DNA of 64,000 nucleotides from Lonicera japonica (taxonomy: Eukaryota; Streptophyta; Magnoliopsida; Dipsacales; Caprifoliaceae), in contig CM038471.1 of assembly GCA_021464415.1 (NCBI GenBank), forward strand, positions 74,812,851 to 74,876,850, written 5' to 3'. The notes beneath the pieces were generated by a model. That model saw only the letters and a program-made list of their open reading frames with translations, had not been told where the DNA came from and ran no database searches. This document shows positions 58,759 to 64,000 of this stretch, piece by piece. Both the position numbers and the translations under genes were made by a program. Within the stretch, counting starts at the first letter, position 1; every line of letters starts with the position of its first letter.

Positions 58759-60575
58759 TGATGTACTGAGAAATTAGTATATTGTAGCCCACTAAATTAA
58801 ACATCGGAGAGCATATATTTTCATGTTTAGTGTGTTTTTAATATCATTTCATATGTTTGAAATAAAGTTGAGAAAAATCCAAAAGAAGCAAAACCTGATC
58901 CGGAAGCCTTCGGTGGTTGGACTTGAAGCTTTAACACAAGTTTTACGAAGGTTGATGATGAACTAGGTGGCTGGAAAACTCCAATCCATGCTCTCCAAGC
59001 TCCCATGGTGATGGAAGGAAGAGAAAGAATGTGAAAATTGGTTAAAACGAGTTAGGTCGGGTCAAACCCAATTGACCAAAGGTTTCTGGTGCACTATTCA
59101 TATTCTAGGTATAACTTCTTGCTCGGAGCTCCGATTTGGATGATCTTTATATCAACAGAAAGAGGATTCGAAGAGCTACAATTTTTATCTTCAAAGTTTT
59201 TCCAAATTCTGGATTGATTAATGCCAAAAGACCAATCGGTCATCGGTGCATCCCGATTGATCTTCCATGAAAAAGTCAATGAACGATTGGCCATATGAGC
59301 TCCTCAATCGATCTTCCATGTTCTCTTGGCATGGTTTTCGTGTCGGTTTGTTTGGCAATAAAGTCAACTAAAGCGGTTTTAAGTGATAGAAGCCTGATCG
59401 GCTATTCAGGAAAGGCCAAACGGTCTTCCGTGCATCATCAAAGGACTAATCGGTCATTGGGGCATCTCAATCGGTCTTCGCATTTTTGGACATCTGTTTT
59501 TGCATTTTTGGATTGGTTTTCAAATCTTGCATACAAATACTGATCAGTCTTGAGCCCTACCTAATCGGTATTCTAAGTTTAAATCCCATTCAGTATTCAA
59601 CAATTGAGGTTGAATCTTTCACTATAAGAATAGGAGCTGAGCAAAGGCAGAGGGAGCGTAGAGAAGAAGAGGAATAGGCAGAGGGAGAGAATAGAGCTTA
59701 GACAAATAAAGACAGAGTGCTAAAAACACTACTGTCAATTGTTCTTTCCTCTTTCCTCATTTGTCCTTTTTCTATTTCTGTCTTCAATTTTTACAAACAC
59801 CTTTACTTTATTGTAATTTATATTCTGTTGTTTTGAAGATTTGTGTACCAATACAATTAATTTCAGTGCTAGTCCTTTTATAGTTTCAATTCCTTCACAC
59901 GTGTCAAGTCAGTATTCTGTCCATTCATTAATCATGTTTTGTACTTTTATTACCAGCATGCTAGACTAGATTGTTTTACAGGGTTAGGATGATTATATAT
60001 GATTGATTACATTACACATATTCATGCCAACTAATTCTACCCATTTAATGCTTTAATGATAAAAACAATTATTCCTTTTGAATGCCAGTTTTAATTAATA
60101 AAAATATAAAATTAGATTCTCATTATCATTTGTTGGTTCAGTTTATGATTTATTAAAAGTAGATATAAATTGTGTTTTGACAGATATAGTCAGTGTTTTG
60201 ATCTTGTATATAAGTTTGGCTGTGGAGGAATTAACAATTGTATTTTATAAATTAATGGAGCTTAATTGATTTTATATTTCGCATCTAATAGAATCGAGAG
60301 ACCAAATTAGTGTGAGATAAATAGTAGAATTTTCTGAGTATGAATATTAGGAAAATGATATCACATAAATGACTCCGCTACCCTAATGTTTTATTAATTG
60401 ATTATTTGATTCATACTTTTAGTTGATAACTCACCGGCTCTCAATTTCTAAACTAGATTAGGAATTAATAAAAAATAATGAGTGGTAAACATATCAATTC
60501 CTTTGGGTTCAACCTGGCACTTGCCGATGCTATATTATATACTGATTCGTGCGCTTGCGAGTAAATAAATAAGTT
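58759..60575 (+). mobile_element. LTR remnant, Gypsy-like (Tat/Athila style)
   Basis: Upstream bases 58720-58758 have GCTCGAGGACTAACAAAG and a purine-rich AAGTTGGGGAGAATTT, as at the 3' end of some plant Gypsy elements. The LTR would begin TGATGTACTGAGAAATTAG. Near 60500-60575 the stretch TTGGGTTCAACC with GTGCGCTTGCGAG and AAGTTTTTGATG resembles the LTR end and primer-site approach of such elements. Inside, 59220-59480 repeats ATCGGTC and TCTTCCRTG words about eight times. No coding part or target duplication was found. Confidence 0.5.
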
Positions 60576-60576
60576 T

Positions 60577-60806
60577 TTGATGCAACAAGAGGGTACAGTG
60601 TGGGTCTTAACTCTTAAGTTCTCTATTTCACATAAAGGATCTTTCGTTCATAGAAACTTAGTTTCACCAAGTTCCTGTGAAATAAGATTTGTTGCCCTAA
60701 GTATGGTTCGTTGTCTGAAAGGCACCATTTTTGGCGCATTGTATTCTCGAGTTTTTCTGGCATAATTTTTGCAGTGTCTATTTTGTATTTTTAAATAGTG
60801 GGGGAT
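60577..60806 (+). mobile_element. 3' internal end of a Copia element, plus orientation
   Basis: The sequence from CAGTGTGGGTCTTAACTC to ATAGTGGGGGAT is a close copy, inverted, of 62235-62032. It ends in the polypurine tract GTGGGGGAT just before an LTR start. Only the last 230 bases of the internal region remain on this side. Confidence 0.7.
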
Positions 60807-61232
60807 TATTGTATATTTTATGTATATTTCAAAATAAAAAATTAATTGTATCTTGAGGTTTTTACATAAATCTCTACATGAAGTTTCTACAAGATTGTAT
60901 TCAAATTGGATTTTTATTATTTCATTCAAAAGTTTATCTTGAAACTTCTACATAATTGAATTCTTCAAAATTAATTAAGAATTTACATCCACCTCCTTAG
61001 CACAATTATAAACAGAATGAGGTACTTGGTTATGGATGATCAAGAAAGAAATATAATACAAATTAAGAGAGAAATAATAACAATCATTCCAAAACAATTT
61101 TTGTGCTAGAGAAACATATAAAGCTATCCATAAGGGTTTTATATTTAGAAGTGCACCCTTATAGAATTATAGTCATTGTATCATGGAGGGAAGACGCCAC
61201 AAAGCCTGTTTGCTTGTATCATTTTTTTTTTC
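60807..61232 (+). mobile_element. Copia LTR, plus orientation
   Basis: It starts TATTGTATATTTTATG after the purine tract and runs through CATCCACCTCCTTAGCACA and GGTACTTGGTTATGGAT to AAGACGCCACAAAGCCTG. The same order of words is found inverted in 62031-61233, so the two LTRs belong to one family. The outer end abuts the other LTR near 61232. Confidence 0.65.
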
Positions 61233-62031
61233 AAATTTCTCCAATAATCTTAAGATTGAATGCAAGCGAAAAAAAAATTAATATAGTCGATGTGTGCTAG
61301 TCACTGTCTTTAAGAGAATATTTCGCCCCTCTAAGATAATATCCCGATGCAAACAAGTTTGTGGCGTTTTTCCTTTAGGACACAACGACTATGATTCTAT
61401 GATGGTGCACTCCAAAATATAGAACTCTTATGGACAGCTTTATATGTTTCTCTAGCACAAAATTATTTTGGAAGGATTATTATTCCTCTCTTGGTTTTTA
61501 TTCTACTTCTCTCTTTTTGTAATCCATAACTAAGTACCTCATTCTATTTATAAGTGTGTTAAGGAGCACTCCAAAATATAGAACTCTTATGGACAGCTTT
61601 ATATGTTTCTCTAGCACAAAATTATTTTGGAAGGATTATTATTCCTTTCTTGGTTTTTATTCTACTTCTCTCTTTTTGTAATCCATAACCAAGTACCTTC
61701 TTCTATTTATAAGTGTGTTAAGGAGGTGGATTTGAATTCTAAATTAATTTTAAAAAATTCAACTATGTAGAATTTTCAAGATAAACTTTTGAATAAAAGA
61801 ATACGAATACGATTTGAATACAATATTGTAGAAATTTCATGAAAGAATACAAATCCAATTTGTATACAATCTTGTAAAAATTTCATGAAAGATTTGTGTA
61901 GAAATTTTAAAATGAGTTGGGTATGAATTGGATATGGTTGGAAATGAGTTGGATAATAGTTGGATATGAGTTGTGTAGAAGTCTCAAGATAATATATATC
62001 TTTTATTTTAAAATAAATAAAATATACAACA
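61233..62031 (-). mobile_element. Copia LTR, minus orientation, with internal tandem duplication
   Basis: Read on the minus strand it begins TGTTGTATATTTTATTTATT right after the purine tract GTGGGGGAT. It is longer than its partner because it contains a 159-bp tandem duplication and repeated TTTCATGAAATTT(C/T)TAC(A) words. A TATAAATAGAA box lies near 61715 and again near 61553, each inside one duplicate unit. Confidence 0.68.
61407..61724. repeat. 159-bp tandem duplication inside the Copia LTR
   Basis: GCACTCCAAAATATAGAACT begins each unit (61407 and 61566). The two units are nearly identical through AAGTGTGTTAAGGAG, with only a few substitutions. The duplicated part includes the TATA-like box, so the LTR has two candidate core promoters. 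Confidence 0.88.
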
Positions 62032-63760
62032 ATCCCCCACTATTTTAAAATACAAAATAGGCACTATAAAAATTATGCCAGAGAAACGCGAGAATATAGT
62101 GTATCAAAACTGGCACTTTTCGGGCTATGAACCATACTTAGGGCAATAAATCTTATTTCACAGGAACTTAGTGAAACTAAATTTCTATGAACCAAAGATC
62201 TTTTGTGTGAAATTGAGGACTTGAGACCCACACTGTTCCCTTTATATATTGCTGATCCACTGTTTTTGCACATTTTGGCCCTGCGCTATCTTGGTTTTCA
62301 TGAGTGCTCTAGAAGACCAGCCTAAGCCCTTATACGAATCGGCCTAGTTCCACACTCATACAGGTGGACCTTCCATCAAGTGTGTACTGCATTTTTACAC
62401 ACCACGTCAAATAGTTTTCGGCTATAAAATCCATTAAAAGCAGAAACTCAACCTCATTCACTGCAGAAAGCACTATCTCACCATAGGGAGGGACGTCTCA
62501 AATATTATAAAGTCGATAGTGCTCTCAGGATGACAAGTAACTTGTTCTTATCCCTATGAACCTACTTAATGGGATCTCCAATCACATAGGTAGGGTTACC
62601 ATCATTCTCGCCCCATGCTTTAGGCATAAGTCCTATTCCCCTTGACGTATCAACCACTTTCCGCCTATTAAGTGGTTTTGTCAGATAATCCGCCAAATTC
62701 AACTCTGACTTCACACAATCTAGAGATATAACTCCAGATTCAAGCAACTGCTTTATTATATTGTGTCTTAGACGTATATGTCTGCTCTTCCCATTGTATA
62801 TCTTACTTTTAGCTTTTGCTATTGGGGCCTGACAATCACGAATATAAACTAAAGTATGCAGTTTTGCACCAATAGGAAGTTCTATCAAGAGGTTTTTAAG
62901 CCACTCGGCTTCAGTACAAGCCTTCTCTAAGGCGATCAGCTTGGACTCCATGGTAAAACGATCTATACACATTTGCTTGGAAGATTTCTAAAATATTGCA
63001 CCTCCACCAAGGGTAAACACATAACCACTAGTGGATTTCATATCTTCTGAATTAGATATCCAATTTTCATCGTAGTACCCTTTTAGCACTGGTGGAGATC
63101 TACCAAATTTTAATCCATAATAAGTGGTGCTTTTTAAGTACTTGGCTACTCTTTCTAGTGCATTCAGTATTCTTTATTAGGACACTGGATATATCTGCTT
63201 AATCTGCACACAGCATAACCAATGTCAGGTCTTGTACAATTCATCAAGTATATTATGCTACCAATGATTTAGGTATATTCACATGGGGAGACACCATGTG
63301 CTTTATTTTTCTTAAGTTAAGTATTAGCATCATAAGGTGTTAATACAGGTTTACAATCAAAATACCTAAACTTTTTCAATATTTTCTCAACATAGCGCTC
63401 CTGTGATAAAATGAGACCATCACATGTTTTGATAATTTTGATCCTTAAAATCACATCAGCTTCTCCCATATCTTCATATCATAATTAAAAGTTAGGAATT
63501 TCTTGGTTTCTTTAACCACATTAAGGCTAGTGTTCATACTGAGCATATTATCAACATATAAGCATATTATTACATATATATTAGTATAAAATGATTTATA
63601 ATAGATATATTTATCTACCCCATTAATTAAATAGCCGTTTGATTCTAATACTTGATCAAATTTTTCATGCCATTGTTTTGGAGCTTATTCCATCCCATAT
63701 AAGGATTTTAGGGACAGTGCCATTGCTTTATACTTTTAATGAGTGACTCCTTTAATTTTT
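62032..63760 (-). pseudogene. Broken Copia pol region (RT and RNase H)
   Basis: Read on the minus strand from about 63740, a worn RT is seen (PKQWHEKFDQVLESNG, then IICLYVDNML, where the usual second Asp of the catalytic YVDD is replaced by Asn), with many stops. RNase H is best kept at 62972-62562 (TMESKLIALEKACTEAEWL, then KHI-like SRHIRLRHNIIKQLLESG and ADYLTKPL), ending at a natural stop. The Copia 3' leader, purine tract and LTR follow. It is a dead element. Confidence 0.82.
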
Positions 63761-64000
63761 CAGTTTGTTTCAACTTGAATAGCACAAACAGGTTCACAAC
63801 GAATCACTCGCCAATGTATCACACCGTTCTTTAACTTTTTTTGCGAAACACACACATTTTGGTAGTGATTTGTTCTTTAAAGAAAGAACCTTTGTTTTGT
63901 CATGAATTGAAACCTTAAGGTGGTTTTTTCTTTTGAGGTTTTAATCTCTTTGTGGTTTGAAAAACTCTTTCAAAACATGTGGAAAAGTCTGTTACCTTAT
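63761..64000. other. Unassigned end of the window
   Basis: The readable Copia pol sequence fades here. TTGAATAGCACAAACAGGTTC may still belong to it, but the CACACAC and TTTCTTTTG-rich text to the end shows no recognisable frame. The region is cut by the window edge. Confidence 0.3.

Overview
This window reads as nuclear DNA of a flowering plant, most likely a eudicot. It holds three split, conserved plant genes with GT-AG introns, many L1-type LINEs, Copia and Gypsy remnants, hAT, Mutator, Stowaway and other small DNA transposons, tRNA-derived SINEs and AT-rich intergenic DNA. No bacterial, organellar, tRNA, rRNA or CRISPR feature was seen. Species cannot be named from the sequence alone.

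Layout. (1) 1756-11444, minus strand: an eight-exon gene for a protein of about 1349 residues that joins an F-box, SNF2/Rad5-type helicase halves, a CW zinc finger and a RING finger (Arabidopsis At3g54460 type). Its introns are full of transposons, including a truncated LINE with another LINE scrap inside it. (2) 11445-16422: AT-rich intergenic DNA separating two divergently transcribed genes. (3) 16423-27839, plus strand: a nine-exon ArfGAP-C2 gene (AGD11 type, about 396 residues). Intron 2 holds the best preserved LINE of the window (a 744-codon open frame) and introns 1-6 hold SINE, Stowaway and other small elements. (4) 27840-39247: intergenic, with a Mutator-like element, a LINE with a 1.45 kb TIR element inside, a 2.25 kb solo LTR that splits what looks like the first coding exon of an unknown minus-strand gene, and an RNase H-type LINE fragment. 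(5) 39248-55309, plus strand: a nine-exon gene for eIF2B subunit beta (about 415 residues). Intron 3 holds two abutting hAT-like elements and intron 4 (9.5 kb) is a stack of LINE, hAT, MITE and Copia insertions. (6) 55310-64000: the 3' UTR with a probable UTR intron, a TIR MITE, a Gypsy-like LTR remnant and a tail-to-tail pair of Copia LTRs followed by a broken Copia pol region.

The three cellular genes are complete in frame across every predicted junction, so the transposons have been tolerated in introns. They are not an operon or a pathway. One acts in translation initiation (eIF2B), one in Arf-GTPase control of membrane traffic, and one probably in chromatin or ubiquitin-linked DNA metabolism.

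I found no clear new molecular system. The most unusual points are the solo LTR in a coding exon, two hAT-like elements sharing the same 8-bp target, a small foldback family in introns of two different genes, and the excess of LINEs lying in sense with their host genes. Exon borders come from reading frame, splice dinucleotides and recalled family patterns; no alignment was run.
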